Source: Pseudomonadota bacterium | GTDB taxonomy: Bacteria; Pseudomonadota; Alphaproteobacteria; Sphingomonadales; Govanellaceae | Assembly: GCA_003577275.1 (NCBI GenBank) | Contig: QEVO01000002.1 | Span: 186,001 to 250,000 of the forward strand | DNA length: 64,000 nucleotides | Direction: 5' to 3' | Shown: positions 26,620 to 35,272 of the stretch, piece after piece | How the letters are laid out: each line of letters opens with the position of its first letter | Position numbering within the stretch: position 1 is the stretch's first letter | Position numbers and translations under genes: made by a program | The notes under the pieces: model-generated | What the model was told of the DNA's origin: nothing | The model's database searches: none | What the model saw: the letters and a program-made list of their open reading frames with translations, nothing else

Positions 26620-27249
26620 CTACCCCAACAACCCCCGCACGAAATCGAAAAGCCCGGTTTGACGATCCCGCTTTTGTCTTTCGGCTAAAAGTATTGCGCG
26701 AATCTTTTGAAGCGTTTCCTGAAGATCGTCATTCACGATCACATAGTCATATTCCGCCCAATGGCTGATCTCCTCGGCGGCCTTGGCCATGCGCCCAGCC
26801 ACCACTTCGGGGCTGTCCTGGCCACGCTCCCGCAGACGACGCTCCAGCTCGGCGGTGGAAGGCGGCAGCACAAACACCCGCACCAAGTCCTTGGCCATCT
26901 TCTGGGCAAGCTGCTGCGTGCCTTGCCAATCGATATCAAACAGCACGTCGCGGCCGCGCGCCAGGGCCGCCTCCACCGCAGCCGCCGGGGTGCCGTAGGA
27001 TTTTCCGAACACCGTGGCGTGCTCAAGGAAAGCGCCTTCCCTCGCCAAGCGAGCAAATGTCGCCTCATCGACAAAGTGGTAATCCTTGCCCTCCACCTCG
27101 CCGGGGCGCGGCGGCCGGGTGGTGGTCGATACCGACATCATCACCCGCTCGCCCTCCGCTGCCAACAACAGGCGCGACAGCGTCGTTTTGCCGGCGCCCG
27201 AGGGCGAGGACAGCACCAGCATCAAGCCGCGCCGGGCAATCTCGACCAT
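26620..27249 (-). CDS. gmk: Guanylate kinase
   Basis: Phosphorylates GMP and dGMP. The 209-aa protein has the P-loop LSSPSGAGKTTLSRLLL near residue 15, the GMP-binding VSTTTRPPRPGEVEGKDYHFV, and LFDIDWQGTQQL. The lid region RLRERGQDSPEVVAGR is complete. It follows yicC with a 7-nt gap, the common yicC-gmk pair. Confidence 0.96.
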   Translation of the reverse strand: MVEIARRGLMLVLSSPSGAGKTTLSRLLLAAEGERVMMSVSTTTRPPRPGEVEGKDYHFVDEATFARLAREGAFLEHATVFGKSYGTPAAAVEAALARGRDVLFDIDWQGTQQLAQKMAKDLVRVFVLPPSTAELERRLRERGQDSPEVVAGRMAKAAEEISHWAEYDYVIVNDDLQETLQKIRAILLAERQKRDRQTGLFDFVRGLLG

Positions 27250-27256
27250 GGGCGAC

Positions 27257-28144
27257 TTACTCCACGTTCTGCACTTGCTCGCGCCATTGGCCGATGACGT
27301 TCTTCAACTCCAGCCCCAACTGGGTGAGCGTCATGTCGGCCGATTTCGAGCACAGCGTGTTGGCTTCGCGGTTGAACTCCTGAGCCAGGAAATCGAGCTT
27401 GCGGCCAATGGGCTCCTTGGCAACAAGCAAGTCGCGGGCCGCCGCCACATGGCCCTCCAGGCGGTCCAATTCCTCGCGCACGTCGGCCTTGGCGGCAATC
27501 ATCGCCACTTCCTGCGCCACCCGCTCCGGCGCTAATGCCGGCAGGTCTTGCAGGAATTCCTGCACCCGATCGGTAAAGCGCTGACGCAGGGTTTTCGGCT
27601 GGGTGGAGTCCGCCGCCCGCGCCGCCGCCACCAGCTCGGCGATGCGCTGCAAGAGCTGGGATAGAACTGCGCGCAGCGCCGCCCCTTCGCCAAGCCGCAT
27701 GGCGCGCAAATCGGCGACGGCGGCGTCAAAGGAGTCGAGCATCGCCGTCTCCACTTCGGCCCTCGTCTCCTCATCAGAGATGGGGTCGAAAGTCTCCACC
27801 ACGCCCGGCAGGCTGAGGAGTCCGCTCAACGACGGCGGTCGCAGGTAAGCATGGTCGCGATAACGCTCGGCCAGGTCGAGAAAGGAGGCCAGCGCCGCCT
27901 CATTGATGGTGACGCTGCCAGCGCCGGCGATATGGCGGACCTGCAGGGATACATTGAAACTGCCGCGGGCAAAGGCCGCGTTCAAGCGGCGGCGAATTTC
28001 AACCTCCATGGCTTCAAAGCCATTGGGCAACCGCATGCGGAGCTCAAGGCCGCGCCCGTTGACGCTTTTCAGCTCCCAGCCCCAATTGATCTTACCCGCC
28101 TCGCCGCTGGCGCGGGCGAAACCCGTCATGCTTGCAATGGACAT
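27257..28144 (-). CDS. yicC: YicC-family endoribonuclease
   Basis: A 295-aa YicC/YloC protein. The N-terminal YicC_N domain begins SIASMTGFARASGE and carries ELKSVNGRGLELRMRLP. The C-terminal DUF1732 domain contains REELDRLEGHVAAARDLL, PIGRKLDFLAQEFNREANTL and the final LGLELKNVIGQWREQVQNVE. E. coli and Bacillus members are endoribonucleases affecting small-RNA turnover, so an RNase role is a family-based inference. It lies directly upstream of gmk. Confidence 0.93.
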   Translation of the reverse strand: MSIASMTGFARASGEAGKINWGWELKSVNGRGLELRMRLPNGFEAMEVEIRRRLNAAFARGSFNVSLQVRHIAGAGSVTINEAALASFLDLAERYRDHAYLRPPSLSGLLSLPGVVETFDPISDEETRAEVETAMLDSFDAAVADLRAMRLGEGAALRAVLSQLLQRIAELVAAARAADSTQPKTLRQRFTDRVQEFLQDLPALAPERVAQEVAMIAAKADVREELDRLEGHVAAARDLLVAKEPIGRKLDFLAQEFNREANTLCSKSADMTLTQLGLELKNVIGQWREQVQNVE

Positions 28145-28225
28145 CTATCTTGAACCCCTTTCTCGCCTTTATATAGGATCACAAAGGGGGCGCAAGCCGC
28201 GACGCCCAGAGATAGGAGAACCGCC

Positions 28226-28984
28226 ATGCAAAACCCGCGCTCCATCCTGATCACCGGCGCCTCCAGCGGAATCGGCCGCGCCCTCGCTCTGGCCTATGCG
28301 GAGCCTGGCCGAACCCTGTTCTTAGGCGGCCGCAACGCCGAGCGGCTGGCGGCGGTGGCCGCCGAGTGCCGCGCCAAAGGGGCGCTGGTGGAAACCCGGG
28401 TGGGTGATGTCGGCGATGAAGCGGCGATGAAAACCTGGATCGAGGATGCTCATCAGATGGCGGCGCTTGATCTGGTGATCGCCAACGCCGGCGTCTCGCT
28501 GGGCTATTCCCGGGACTACGACCTGGCGCCCCACACCCGCACGACGTTCGCGGCCAATGTGGACGGCGTCTTCAACACCGTGCATCCGGCCATCCGCTGC
28601 ATGACCGGGCGCGGCGGGCAGATCGCCATCATGAGCTCGCTGTCCGGTTTCCATGGCCTGCCGTCAAGCCCGGCCTATTCAGCCAGCAAGGCAGCGGTGA
28701 AATCCTATGGCGAAGCGCTTCGGGGCTTGCTGGCCAAGGAAGGCGTCTCGGTGAGCGTCATCTGTCCTGGCTTTATCGAATCCCACATGACGGCGCGCAA
28801 CGATTTCCCGATGCCGTTCCTGATGTCCTCCGACCGCGCCGCCCAGATCATCGTGCGCGGCTTGGCGCGAGCCAAGGCGCGCATCGCCTTCCCCTTTCCC
28901 ATGCTGGCCATGGTTCGACTACTTGCCCTGTTGCCTGCCGCCTGGAGCGATTTGTTGCTGCGGCGCGCGCCGCGCAAGCGGTGA
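28226..28984 (+). CDS. SDR-family NAD(P)-dependent oxidoreductase
   Basis: A 252-aa classical short-chain dehydrogenase. The cofactor-binding TGASSGIGRALALAYA, the NAGVS motif and catalytic residues in IMSSLSGFHG ... YSASKAAVKSYGEALRG (Ser-Tyr-Lys) are present. AGGAGAACCGCCATG gives a good ribosome binding site. It is oriented against its neighbours and inserted in an otherwise conserved mltG-yicC-gmk string. Its last 66 bases overlap the 3' end of mltG in antisense. The substrate is unknown. Confidence 0.87.
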   Translation: MQNPRSILITGASSGIGRALALAYAEPGRTLFLGGRNAERLAAVAAECRAKGALVETRVGDVGDEAAMKTWIEDAHQMAALDLVIANAGVSLGYSRDYDLAPHTRTTFAANVDGVFNTVHPAIRCMTGRGGQIAIMSSLSGFHGLPSSPAYSASKAAVKSYGEALRGLLAKEGVSVSVICPGFIESHMTARNDFPMPFLMSSDRAAQIIVRGLARAKARIAFPFPMLAMVRLLALLPAAWSDLLLRRAPRKR

Positions 28985-29965
28985 TGCGCCCAGGGTTTTC
29001 TTGATCCGCCGCCATTTGGCGACGTTGCGGTTGTGTTCCGCCAGGGTGCGGGCGAAGATGTGGCCGCCGCTGCCGTCAGCGACGAAATAAAGCTCCTCGC
29101 TTTGCGCCGGCTCCAGCACCGCCCGTATGGCGTCCCAACCCGGGTTGGCGATGGGGCCAGGCGGCAAGCCGTCAATGACATAGGTGTTGTAGGGCGACGG
29201 CGCGGCCAGATCGTTGGTGGTCAGCGCCCGGCCTAAAGGAGCGCCGGCGCTCAAGCCATAGACCACGGTGGGGTCGGATTGTAGCCGCATGCCGAGTTTC
29301 AAACGATTGAGAAATACCGCCGCGATGCGCGGCCGCTCCTCCGGCAGTGCGGTTTCCTTCTCGACGATGCTGGCGAGAATGAGGACATCCTGAGGGCTGG
29401 TCAGAGGAAAATCCGGCCGCCGCTTATCCCATGCCGCCGCCAGCGCCCGGTCCATGGCGTTTTTCATGCGCGCGATCAGCTCGGCCCGAGCATCGCCGCG
29501 GGCATAAAAATAGGTCTCCGGCAACAGCGCGCCTTCGGCCACGGCGTCCGGCGTTTCGCCCTCCAAGAGCGGGGCCGCCTCCACCAACGCCGACACCTGC
29601 GCCGAGGTCAGCCCTTCGGGGATGGTCAAGCGGTGATGCACCACCCGCCCGGCGACAAGCCGCTCCACGATGCCGCTCATGCTGACCCCGGCCGGCAGCA
29701 AGTATTCGCCGGCCTTCAGGGCCGCTGCCTGCCCGCCGAGCCGGACCGCCAGCTTGAACAGCCAGGGATGGCGAATGGCCGCTTTCTCCGAAAGTCGGGC
29801 AGTGATGACCTCAAGACCGCTGCCGCGGGGAATGAACACCAGGGTGTCTTCCGTCAGCGGCCCGTTTGCGTCATACTCCTTGGCCGCCCAGCGTAACGCT
29901 CCCCCGCCGGCCACGGCGAGGGCAAGAACCAAGACCACAAGGGCGATCAGCAGACGACGGGTCAT
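28919..29965 (-). CDS. mltG: Endolytic murein transglycosylase MltG
   Basis: Membrane-anchored YceG/MltG protein that terminates nascent glycan strands. One N-terminal transmembrane helix (LLIALVVLVLALAVAGG) precedes a LysM-like region and the YceG core. The catalytic Glu lies in ILASIVEKETALPEERPRIAAVFLNRL. SDPTVVYGL, PSPYNTYVIDGLPPGPIANPG and YFVADGSGGHIFA complete the signature. Family proteins normally end close after HNRNVAKWRRIKK. Here about 20 additional residues run into the SDR gene's antisense strand. It lies downstream of fabF. Confidence 0.92.
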   Translation of the reverse strand: MTRRLLIALVVLVLALAVAGGGALRWAAKEYDANGPLTEDTLVFIPRGSGLEVITARLSEKAAIRHPWLFKLAVRLGGQAAALKAGEYLLPAGVSMSGIVERLVAGRVVHHRLTIPEGLTSAQVSALVEAAPLLEGETPDAVAEGALLPETYFYARGDARAELIARMKNAMDRALAAAWDKRRPDFPLTSPQDVLILASIVEKETALPEERPRIAAVFLNRLKLGMRLQSDPTVVYGLSAGAPLGRALTTNDLAAPSPYNTYVIDGLPPGPIANPGWDAIRAVLEPAQSEELYFVADGSGGHIFARTLAEHNRNVAKWRRIKKTLGASPLARRAPQQQIAPGGRQQGK

Positions 29966-30023
29966 CGGCTCATCTTCGCCGTTCGTGGCAAGTCTGTCGA
30001 ATCCCGAATGGCGGAAAATCCGC

Positions 30024-30060
30024 CACCCTTCGACAGGTTCAGGGCGAACGGATTTTCCGG
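30024..30060. repeat. Intergenic repeat, family D (copy 1)
   Basis: Contains CACCCTTCGACAGGTTCAGG followed by GCGAACGG. The complementary words (CCGTTCGCCCTGAGC, GTCGAAGGG) occur at 43826-43888. It lies between mltG and fabF. Confidence 0.6.
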
Positions 30061-30083
30061 TTTACGCTTGATCAAGAGCCTGC

Positions 30084-31346
30084 TTAAACCTTGGTCAGCA
30101 CCAGCGAGGCGTTGGTGCCGCCGAAACCGAAGGAATTGGACAGCGCCACGTCGACCTTGCGTTCCTTGGCCTTGAGCGGCACCAGGTCAAATACCTCGGG
30201 ATCCACCGCCGGGTCGTGCAGGTTCAAGGTCGGCGGCACGACGCCATCGCGCATGGCGAGAATACAGAAGATCGCCTCGGTGCTGCCGGCGGCACCCAGA
30301 AGGTGGCCGATGGCCGACTTGGTGGATGACATGGAGACATCCGCCAAGGCGTTGCCGAACAGCCGTTGCACCGCCCCGGCCTCGATCTCGTCGCCCATCG
30401 GCGTCGAGGTGCCGTGGGCGTTGATGTAATGCACTTCCGATACGTCCACCTCGGCCCGCTTCAAGGCGGCGCGCATGGCGCGGAAAGCGCCGTCGCCGGT
30501 GGGCTCCGGCGAGGTGACGTGGAAAGCGTCGCCGGACAGGCCGTAGCCCTTGACCTCGGCGTAAATCTTGGCGCCGCGCTTCTTGGCCCGTTCATATTCC
30601 TCGAGCACCACCACCCCGGCGCCTTCGCCGATGACGAAGCCGTCGCGGCCCTTATCCCACGGCCGGGAGGCTTCGGTGGGGCGATCGTTGTAGCCGGTGC
30701 TCAAAGCTTTGGCCTGGGCAAATCCGGCCACGCCCACCGGGCAGATGGCCGCTTCCGAGCCGCCCGCCACCATCATGTCGGCGTCGCCCAAGGCAATGAA
30801 CCGGGCGGCGTCGCCGATGGCGTGGGCGCCGGTGGCGCAGGCCGTGACTACGGAATGGTTGGGGCCTTTTAAGCCGAATTTGATGGAGACCTGGCCGGAG
30901 ACCAGATTGATCAGCCGGCCGGGGATGAAGAACGGGCTGACCCGCCGCGGGCCGTTTTGAAAGAGGTTGACCGCCTCTTTTTCGATCCCCGGCAGCCCGC
31001 CAATGCCGGAGCCGATCAGCACCCCGGCCATCTCGCGGTCTTCGTCCGATTTGGCTTCCCAGCCGGAATCCTGGATCGCCTGGGACGCCGCCGCGATGCC
31101 ATAGACGATGAATTCGTCGACCCGGCGCTGTTCCTTGGGCTCCAGCCATTGATCGGCATTGAAGGTGCCGTTGGACCCATCCCCCTTCTTGACCTCGCAG
31201 GCGACCTGCGCGGTAAAGTTGGTGGGATCAAATTTGGTGATGCGCGCAGCGCCGGATTGCCCGGCGATCAACCGCTTCCAGGTCTCCTCGACGCCGCAGG
31301 CAAGCGGCGTGACAAGACCCAATCCGGTAACGACGACCCGTCTCAT
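30084..31346 (-). CDS. fabF: 3-oxoacyl-[acyl-carrier-protein] synthase II
   Basis: Condensing enzyme elongating acyl-ACP with malonyl-ACP in type II fatty acid synthesis. The 420-aa protein starts RRVVVTGLGLVTPLACG. The catalytic triad is visible: Cys in VVTACATGAHAIGDA, His in NAHGTSTPMGD and His in SAIGHLLGAAGS. The C-terminal SNSFGFGGTNASLVL motif is complete. It lies 55 nt downstream of acpP in the fabD-fabG-acpP-fabF order. Confidence 0.96.
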   Translation of the reverse strand: MRRVVVTGLGLVTPLACGVEETWKRLIAGQSGAARITKFDPTNFTAQVACEVKKGDGSNGTFNADQWLEPKEQRRVDEFIVYGIAAASQAIQDSGWEAKSDEDREMAGVLIGSGIGGLPGIEKEAVNLFQNGPRRVSPFFIPGRLINLVSGQVSIKFGLKGPNHSVVTACATGAHAIGDAARFIALGDADMMVAGGSEAAICPVGVAGFAQAKALSTGYNDRPTEASRPWDKGRDGFVIGEGAGVVVLEEYERAKKRGAKIYAEVKGYGLSGDAFHVTSPEPTGDGAFRAMRAALKRAEVDVSEVHYINAHGTSTPMGDEIEAGAVQRLFGNALADVSMSSTKSAIGHLLGAAGSTEAIFCILAMRDGVVPPTLNLHDPAVDPEVFDLVPLKAKERKVDVALSNSFGFGGTNASLVLTKV

Positions 31347-31401
31347 GCCTGGACCTCGCCGAATGGGGCGTCAGCGGACCAGAGGCCGGTCCGCCCCGCC
31401 G

Positions 31402-31638
31402 TCAGCCCTGGTGAGCCACGATAAAGTCGATGGCATCCTTCACCGACACGATTTTTTCCGCGGCTTCGTCGGGAATTTCGATGCCGAAGTTTTCTTCCAG
31501 CGCCATCACGAGCTCAACGGTATCCAGGCTGTCGGCGCCCAGATCGTCGACGAACTTCGCATCCTCGACCACCTTGGCTTCGTCGACACCCAACTGCTCG
31601 ACGATGATCTTCTTAACCTTATCGGCAATATCGCTCAT
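31402..31638 (-). CDS. acpP: Acyl carrier protein
   Basis: A 78-aa acidic four-helix protein. The phosphopantetheine attachment serine is in [17 protein letters not shown]. This motif, the length and its place between fabG and fabF identify it as the primary fatty-acid carrier. A gap of about 155 nt upstream may hold its own promoter, as is frequent for acpP. Confidence 0.97.
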   Translation of the reverse strand: MSDIADKVKKIIVEQLGVDEAKVVEDAKFVDDLGADSLDTVELVMALEENFGIEIPDEAAEKIVSVKDAIDFIVAHQG

Positions 31639-31793
31639 GTTGACCCTGTCCTTCGTGTTGTGAGCTTTAACTCGCGGCTGTCGAGACTACGCTGGGAAAT
31701 CCCCCCGGTGAAGCGTCCAATCTCACAGCCGTTGATTTCGGCAGCGCTAGGTATCACAGTTTTTTCCCTTTGGCCAGCCTCCCCGCTGCCCTC

Positions 31794-32531
31794 CTAAATC
31801 ATCGCCATACCGCCGTTGATATGGAGGGTTTGGCCGGTAACATAACCGGCCTCATTGCTGGCCAGATAGACCACCCCGGCGGCGATATCCTCGGGCATGC
31901 CCAGCCGGCCCAGCGGCACCCGGCCGGCAAGGGCCGCCTTTTGATCGTCGCTTAAAACATCGGTCATCGGCGTGGCGATGAAGCCCGGGGCCACACAGTT
32001 GACGGTGATTTCCCGGGAAGCAATCTCTTGGGCCAGCGATTTGGTCATGCCGATGATCCCGGCCTTGGCCGCGGCGTAATTGGCTTGGCCCGGGTTGCCG
32101 GTGACGCCGACGATGGAGGTAATATTGATGATCCGCCCCCAGCGTTGTTTCATCATGCCGCGCATGACCCCTTGCGAGAGCAGAAACGCAGCCTTGAGGT
32201 TGACCGACAACACCGCGTCCCAGTCCTCTTCCTTCATACGCAGGGCGAGATTATCGCGGGTGATGCCGGCGTTGTTGACCAGGATATCGACCTTGCCCAT
32301 GGCTGCTTCGGCGGCTTTCGGCAGCGCCGACACCGCCGCCATCTCGCTTAAATTACAAGGCAGCACCTGGGCGCGGGAGCCGAGCTCGGCGGTGATCGCC
32401 TCCAACGCCTCGCGCCGGGTGCCACTGAGCCCCACCGTCGCGCCCTGGGCATGAAGTGCCTTGGCGATGGCCTTGCCGATGCCCCCCGAGGCGCCGGTGA
32501 CCAGGGCGCACTTCCCGTTTAAGTCAAACAT
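31794..32531 (-). CDS. fabG: 3-oxoacyl-[acyl-carrier-protein] reductase
   Basis: NADPH-dependent ketoreductase of fatty acid elongation, SDR fold, 245 aa. Cofactor motif TGASGGIGKAIAKAL, NNAGITRDNL with the conserved FabG context, catalytic INITSIVGVTGNPGQANYAAAKAGIIG (Ser-Tyr-Lys) and the C-terminal GYVTGQTLHINGGMAM are all typical. It follows fabD by 12 nt. Confidence 0.96.
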   Translation of the reverse strand: MFDLNGKCALVTGASGGIGKAIAKALHAQGATVGLSGTRREALEAITAELGSRAQVLPCNLSEMAAVSALPKAAEAAMGKVDILVNNAGITRDNLALRMKEEDWDAVLSVNLKAAFLLSQGVMRGMMKQRWGRIINITSIVGVTGNPGQANYAAAKAGIIGMTKSLAQEIASREITVNCVAPGFIATPMTDVLSDDQKAALAGRVPLGRLGMPEDIAAGVVYLASNEAGYVTGQTLHINGGMAMI

Positions 32532-32543
32532 GAATAAGCTTCC

Positions 32544-33488
32544 CTAAGCCAATGATTTTACGAATTCTTCCATATCTTGCGGTGATCCGATGGCGATCCC
32601 TTGCAGACCATCCTTGATGCGCTTGGCAAGGCCCGTGAGCACCTTGCCCGCGCCCAGTTCGATCACAGTTTCAACCCCTTGATCGGTCATGTAAAGCACG
32701 CTTTCCCGCCACCGCACCAGGCCGGTGACTTGCTCCACCAACAGCTTGCGAATGCGTTCCGGATCGCGCTCGGCGGCGGCGGTCACGTTGGCCACCAGCG
32801 GCGCGACGGGGGACTTGATGGTCACCGCCGCCAGGGCCTCGGCCATGTCGTCGGCCGCCGGCTGCATCAGCGGGCAATGGAAGGGGGCGCTGACCGGCAA
32901 CTGGATCGAACGCCGCGCGCCCTTGCCCTTGGCGATCTCGATCGCCCGCTCCACCGCCGCCTTGTCGCCGCTGACCACCACTTGGCCCGGGGCATTGTCG
33001 TTGGCGGTGGCGCAGACTTCGCCTTGCGCCGCTTCGGCGGCCACCGCCTTGGCCGTCTCCAGATCCAGGCCGAGAAGCGCCGCCATCGCCCCCTTGCCCA
33101 CCGGCACGGCGCGCTGCATGGCCCGCCCGCGCCGCTTTAGGAGGCGCGCGGTGTCGGCCAGGGAAATGGCGGCGGCCGCCGCCAGGGCCGAATATTCGCC
33201 CAAGGAATGGCCGGCGACGAACGCCGCCTTGTCGGCGATCCTGACGCCGAAATCTCTCTCCAGCGTCCGGGTGACGGCCAGACTGACCGCCATCAAGGCC
33301 GGCTGGGCGTTTTCGGTTAAGGTCAGGTCCGCCTCGGGGCCTTCGAACATCAGTTTTGAGAGCTTTTGGCCCAGGGCCTCGTCGACTTCCTCGAATACAT
33401 GGCGGGCGGTGGCGAGATTTTCGGCCAATTCCTTGCCCATGCCGACGAACTGGCTGCCCTGCCCCGGAAACGTAAATGCGCGCGACAT
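32544..33488 (-). CDS. fabD: Malonyl-CoA:ACP transacylase
   Basis: Loads malonate on to ACP. The 314-aa chain begins MSRAFTFPGQGSQFVGMGKEL. The nucleophile elbow is AGHSLGEYSALAAA, with the second catalytic His in SAPFHCPLMQPA. The start at 33488 gives the family N-terminus. Twelve additional in-frame codons to 33524 were rejected. It is the first gene of the fab cluster and divergent from rpsF. Confidence 0.95.
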   Translation of the reverse strand: MSRAFTFPGQGSQFVGMGKELAENLATARHVFEEVDEALGQKLSKLMFEGPEADLTLTENAQPALMAVSLAVTRTLERDFGVRIADKAAFVAGHSLGEYSALAAAAAISLADTARLLKRRGRAMQRAVPVGKGAMAALLGLDLETAKAVAAEAAQGEVCATANDNAPGQVVVSGDKAAVERAIEIAKGKGARRSIQLPVSAPFHCPLMQPAADDMAEALAAVTIKSPVAPLVANVTAAAERDPERIRKLLVEQVTGLVRWRESVLYMTDQGVETVIELGAGKVLTGLAKRIKDGLQGIAIGSPQDMEEFVKSLA

Positions 33489-33565
33489 CGCGTCCCCCTT
33501 ATTATCCAAACTTCGCGCCATCAATCGCAGCCCACCCCCCGGCTGTCAAGCCGCTTAGAAAGCCC

Positions 33566-33754
33566 TTGCCTGGCCTTAAGTTTGCTGTATAGTCCGCGGC
33601 CTCGCACGGCGTTTTTTTCCGCGCCTGGCCAGCTTTGGCGGGGGCGCGGTTTTTGTGGCGAGCGGTTGCTGATCCTTAAAGGCCGGCTTGGAGTGCGTAC
33701 CGGCTGGACGGCGAGCGCCATGACCCACAGGAATCCGAAAGGAGACACGTGGCT
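33566..33754 (+). promoter_or_regulatory. rpsF promoter and leader, candidate S6:S18 autoregulatory leader
   Basis: TTGCCT (33566-33571) and TATAGT (33588-33593) with 16 bases between form a reasonable sigma-70 promoter. The leader of about 155 bases has GC-rich inverted segments and ends in ATCCGAAAGGAGACACGTGGCT before the ATG. A CCG just before the AAGGAG Shine-Dalgarno is the hallmark of the S6:S18 leader motif in other bacteria. The fold was not computed, so this is tentative. Confidence 0.4.
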
Positions 33755-34183
33755 ATGCCATTCTATGAGCATGTCTTTGTCGCGCGGCAAGACATCTCCC
33801 CGCAACAGGTGGAGACCTTGGCCGCTGACCTTACCAAGGTCATTGAAGCGAACGGCGGCCAGGTCAAGAAGACCGAGAACTGGGGCCTTCGCAATCTCGC
33901 CTATAAGATCAGTAAGAACCGCAAGGGGCATTATGTGCTCCTCAACATCGAGGCGCCGGCCACCCTGGTGACCGAGCTGGAGCGCAACGTCCGCTTGAAC
34001 GAGGACATCATCCGCCACCTCACCGTCCGGGTCGAGGCGTTGGAGGAAGGTCCTTCGGCGGTGATGCAGGTGCGCCCCGACCGTGATCGTGGCGATCGCG
34101 GCGATCGCGGCCGGCGCGGCGATCGCGGCGAACGCGGCGGGCGTTGGGGCGAGCAGGAAGCTGAGGAGATAAGCGATGAGTGA
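33755..34183 (+). CDS. rpsF: 30S ribosomal protein S6
   Basis: Starts [20 protein letters not shown] and contains [27 protein letters not shown] and [26 protein letters not shown], the standard S6 core (about 95 aa). A low-complexity tail of about 40 residues follows, rich in Asp-Arg-Gly repeats and ending in acidic residues. It is encoded by tandem GGCGATCGC-like units (34083-34146). The ATG at 33755 was preferred over a GTG two codons earlier because of its spacing from AAGGAG. It overlaps rpsR by eight bases. Confidence 0.95.
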   Translation: MPFYEHVFVARQDISPQQVETLAADLTKVIEANGGQVKKTENWGLRNLAYKISKNRKGHYVLLNIEAPATLVTELERNVRLNEDIIRHLTVRVEALEEGPSAVMQVRPDRDRGDRGDRGRRGDRGERGGRWGEQEAEEISDE

Positions 34184-34454
34184 GCAGCATGGTCCCCGCG
34201 GCGGCGCGGGCGGCGGTGGCGGCGGCGGACAACGCCGGCCCTTTTTCCGGCGGCGCAAGACCTGCCCGTTCTCCGGTCCGGGCGCGCCGAAAATCGATTA
34301 CAAGGACGTCAAGCTGCTGTCGCGGTTCGTCTCCGAGCGCGGCAAGATCGTACCCAGCCGCATCACCGCGGTATCGACCAAGAAGCAGCGTGAACTCGCC
34401 CGCGCCATCAAGCGCGCGCGCATTCTCTCGCTGTTGCCGTTCGCGGTCGAGTAG
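34176..34454 (+). CDS. rpsR: 30S ribosomal protein S18
   Basis: The S18 core begins [15 protein letters not shown] and continues [50 protein letters not shown]. The N-terminus carries an additional Gly-rich stretch ([13 protein letters not shown]). The 92-aa length exceeds the usual 75-80 by this extension. S18 binds S6 on the small-subunit platform, and the overlapping genes ensure matched synthesis. Confidence 0.96.
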   Translation: MSEQHGPRGGAGGGGGGGQRRPFFRRRKTCPFSGPGAPKIDYKDVKLLSRFVSERGKIVPSRITAVSTKKQRELARAIKRARILSLLPFAVE

Positions 34455-34466
34455 AGGGAGGGCGTC

Positions 34467-35021
34467 ATGAAGGTCATTCTGATCGAGCGCGTCGACAACC
34501 TCGGCCACATCGGCGATGAGGTCAACGTGCGTCCCGGCTACGCCCGCAACTTTCTCCTGCCGCGCAAAAAGGCGCTGCGCTGGAGCAAGGAAAATCTCGC
34601 CCGCTTCGAAAGCCAACGCAAGGAAATCGAGGCGCGCAATCTGCAACGCCGCCAGGATGCGGAAAAGGTGGCGAAGACTTTGACCGGCGCCAGTTGCACC
34701 ATCATTCGTCAGGCCGGCGAAACCGGCCACCTTTACGGATCGGTGTCTGCCCGCGACATCGCCGAAGGTCTGGCGGCCGGCGGTTTCCATGTCGACCGTC
34801 AGCAAGTGGTGCTCAATCGTCCGATCAAGACGCTGGGCGTCCATGAGGTGAAAGTCGCGCTGCATCCCGATGTCGCGGTGACGGTGACGGTGAACGTCGC
34901 CCGCTCCAGCGCCGAAGCGGCGGAGCAGGAAGCGACCAGCTTCTTCGAATCAGAAGAGGTCGCCCGCGAGGCGTTGGCCGAGGAAGCTGCTGCTGAAGCA
35001 AGCGGCGAAGCAACGGCGTAA
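34467..35021 (+). CDS. rplI: 50S ribosomal protein L9
   Basis: [37 protein letters not shown] is the L9 N-terminal RNA-binding domain. A long connecting helix (35-75) and a C-terminal domain ending near [15 protein letters not shown] follow. A Glu/Ala-rich tail of about 35 residues makes the protein 184 aa, longer than the usual 150. AGGGAGGGCGTC precedes the ATG. A strong terminator follows. Confidence 0.95.
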   Translation: MKVILIERVDNLGHIGDEVNVRPGYARNFLLPRKKALRWSKENLARFESQRKEIEARNLQRRQDAEKVAKTLTGASCTIIRQAGETGHLYGSVSARDIAEGLAAGGFHVDRQQVVLNRPIKTLGVHEVKVALHPDVAVTVTVNVARSSAEAAEQEATSFFESEEVAREALAEEAAAEASGEATA

Positions 35022-35043
35022 AATCTATAAATCCTATTCGTTC

Positions 35044-35077
35044 GGGCGGGAGTTACATGGCTCCCGCCCTTTTGTTT
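35044..35077 (+). terminator. Rho-independent terminator after rplI
   Basis: GGGCGGGAG (35044-35052) pairs perfectly with CTCCCGCCC (35061-35069) around an eight-base loop, followed by TTTTGTTT. It ends the rpsF-rpsR-rplI transcript 23 nt past the rplI stop. Confidence 0.93.
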
Positions 35078-35095
35078 GTGAAGTCTGTAAAAAAT

Positions 35096-35183
35096 GTCAT
35101 GGGAGGCCGCCGTAAAGCGGCCGTGGCGATCCATGAAAACTTGCAGTTTGGATTGCTTCGCCCTTAACAGGGCTCGCAATGAC
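35096..35183. repeat. Intergenic palindromic repeat, family B (copy 2)
   Basis: Starts GTCATGGGAGGCCGCC, holds GGCGATCCA and GGATTGCTTCGCCC, and ends GCTCGCAATGAC, complementary to the family B opening. It lies between the rplI terminator and dnaB. Confidence 0.7.
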
Positions 35184-35272
35184 CTTTCTCTGTTACTCCG
35201 AAATAATCTAGCTTATGCTACGTGTGCGCCCTGAATGGGCGCCCGGGAAGCCAATAGCCAGACCGAAAATTA

